Part shown: piece after piece, positions 51,246 through 51,941 of the stretch
Layout of the letters: the number at the start of each line of letters is the position of its first letter
Position numbering within the stretch: the first letter of the stretch is position 1
Origin: Acidimicrobiaceae bacterium
GTDB lineage: Bacteria; Actinomycetota; Acidimicrobiia; Acidimicrobiales; RAAP-2
DNA: 51,941 bases
NCBI GenBank assembly: GCA_003158855.1
Contig: PMLJ01000023.1
Location: 1-51,941 of the forward strand
Direction: 5' to 3'
Notes under the pieces: model-generated
What the model saw: only the letters and a program-made list of their open reading frames with translations
Told to the model about the DNA's origin: nothing
Databases searched by the model: none
Translations under genes and position numbers: made by a program

Positions 51246-51794
51246 ATGAACAACCTCGCCGTCGTCGTGCCTCTCAAACGATTCGACGTCGCGAAGAAGC
51301 GCCTTCGCCAAGGTGGCGCCGAGGAGGTCACCGCGCTCGCGAGAAAGCTCGCCGAGGGCGTCCTGTTTAACTGCTCGCCGCGCCACGTGATCGTTCTCAG
51401 CGAGTCAGAGGGGGTTTCCGACTTCGCCCGCGAGAAGGGAATCGAAGTCTTCGAGTCCGGCGCGAGGAGCCTCAACGAGGCGGTGCAACTCGCCTACGAA
51501 GCATTGGGAGAACGTTTCGACCAACTCATCGTCGTGCACGGTGACCTGAAGCACCCCGAAGGGCTCGGGACTCTCGATCCCGGCGACGGCGTCACCATCA
51601 TCACCGACCATCACCGAAGGGGCACCAACGTTCTCGCGCTGCCAACGCGGACGGAGTTCCGGTTCTTCTACGGTCCCGATTCGAGGACCCTGCACGAGCA
51701 AGAGGCCGAGCGGCTCGGACTCGCCTGCCGAGTCATCACCGACAGTCCCTGGGCCCTCGACGTCGACGAACCCGGCGACCTGGAGGAGACCTAG
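51246..51794 (+). CDS. cofC: CofC/FbiD, phospholactate or phosphoenolpyruvate guanylyltransferase
   Basis: A 182-residue nucleotidyltransferase of coenzyme F420 biosynthesis. The opening VVPLKRFDVAKKRL is the family signature; the C-terminal half has GDGVTIITDHHRRGTNVLALP (substrate-binding block) and DVDEPGDLEE. It couples GTP to 2-phospholactate, or to phosphoenolpyruvate in mycobacteria, giving the side-chain precursor. In Mycobacterium, the homologous fbiD gene is also found near hupB, which supports the assignment. Presence implies the organism makes F420. Confidence 0.92.
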   Translation: MNNLAVVVPLKRFDVAKKRLRQGGAEEVTALARKLAEGVLFNCSPRHVIVLSESEGVSDFAREKGIEVFESGARSLNEAVQLAYEALGERFDQLIVVHGDLKHPEGLGTLDPGDGVTIITDHHRRGTNVLALPTRTEFRFFYGPDSRTLHEQEAERLGLACRVITDSPWALDVDEPGDLEET

Positions 51795-51802
51795 AAAGCA
51801 TC

Positions 51803-51826
51803 CGAGGGGGCCCGAAGGCCCCCTCG
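51803..51826. terminator. Stem-loop between cofC and hupB
   Basis: CGAGGGGGCC (51803-51812) and GGCCCCCTCG (51817-51826) form a perfect 10-bp GC-rich stem with loop CGAA. It lies between the convergent ends of cofC and hupB and is symmetric, so it can stop transcription from both sides. No T-run is present. Confidence 0.75.
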
Positions 51827-51852
51827 AACTCAAATCCCAAAAGGGACTGGAA

Positions 51853-51941
51853 CTACTTACGCTTAGCTACGCGCTTCACAGCCTTCTTTGCAGGGGCCTT
51901 CTTCGCGACCCTCTTGGCGGCAGCCTTCTTGGCTGGAGCCT
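51853..51941 (-). CDS. hupB: HU-type nucleoid protein, C-terminal tail (partial)
   Basis: The last 28 codons of a minus-strand gene that runs off the right edge. The residues read APAKKAAAKRVAKK, then APAKKAVKRVAKRK and a stop: the histone-H1-like PAKK/AKR repeat tail that extends HU (HupB/Hlp) in actinobacteria and binds DNA. The DNA-binding HU core itself lies outside the window. Adjacency to cofC/fbiD parallels mycobacterial gene order. Another KA-rich protein is possible but less likely. Confidence 0.75.
   Translation of the reverse strand, partial: APAKKAAAKRVAKKAPAKKAVKRVAKRK

Overview
The window is a high-GC, densely packed bacterial chromosome segment that reads as Actinobacteria. 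The markers are a multifunctional 2-oxoglutarate dehydrogenase/decarboxylase (kgd type, E2 fused to E1), the lysine/alanine-rich C-terminal tail of an actinobacterial HU next to cofC (coenzyme F420 biosynthesis), a maleylpyruvate-isomerase-fold (mycothiol-linked) protein, a BTAD-domain regulator, and several genes whose TANNNT -10 box lies 6-8 bases before the start codon, as in leaderless actinobacterial transcripts. From recalled similarity I would guess class Acidimicrobiia, but that is inference. No phage, insertion sequence or CRISPR array was seen.

Layout, left to right. 1-4.8 kb: kdp potassium-pump operon on the minus strand (small membrane ORF, kdpF, kdpA, kdpB running off the left edge), divergent from a short KdpD-like kinase and KdpE. 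4.9-8.3 kb: minus-strand trio of transglutaminase-like, alpha-E and circularly permuted ATP-grasp proteins. 8.4-16.9 kb: MDMPI-fold protein, fatty acid desaturase, Hsp20, then two TrkA-type NAD-binding proteins behind a P-type ATPase, divergent from a nitroreductase/flavin-reductase pair; this looks like a stress and ion-homeostasis block. 17-20.5 kb: D-serine dehydratase-like enzyme, isochorismatase-like hydrolase, and a class III aminotransferase broken by an in-frame TGA and apparently also by an internal deletion.

20.6-22.0 kb: a 1.34-kb mini-island bounded by 42-bp direct repeats of the 3' part of a tRNA-Val(UAC) gene. It carries a Phd/VapB-type antitoxin and a PIN-domain toxin but no integrase. 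22.5-28.7 kb: CHAD protein, inositol-monophosphatase-family enzyme, several unknown small proteins, and an apparent operon ending in a membrane-anchored BTAD protein. 28.5-32.0 kb: cell-wall operon (alpha/beta hydrolase, membrane-extended MurF, Ddl). 32.1-36.6 kb: UvrD-type helicase, GlcD-type flavoenzyme and a benzoylformate-decarboxylase-like ThDP enzyme. 36.6-42.5 kb: a chain of genes joined by 4-nt overlaps (kgd, NYN-S1 ribonuclease-like protein, fabZ-like dehydratase, xthA).

42.6-44.3 kb: alpha/beta hydrolase and SDR39U1-type epimerase. 44.3-50.5 kb: a peptide-type ABC importer, with substrate-binding protein, a strong intercistronic hairpin, two permeases, and a convergent fused double ATPase. 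50.5-51.9 kb: rnhB divergent from cofC, a terminator hairpin, and the 3' end of hupB. The least ordinary parts are the tRNA-Val mini-island, the doubly damaged aminotransferase, the P-type ATPase coupled to two channel-less TrkA proteins, and the NYN-S1 protein translationally coupled to kgd.
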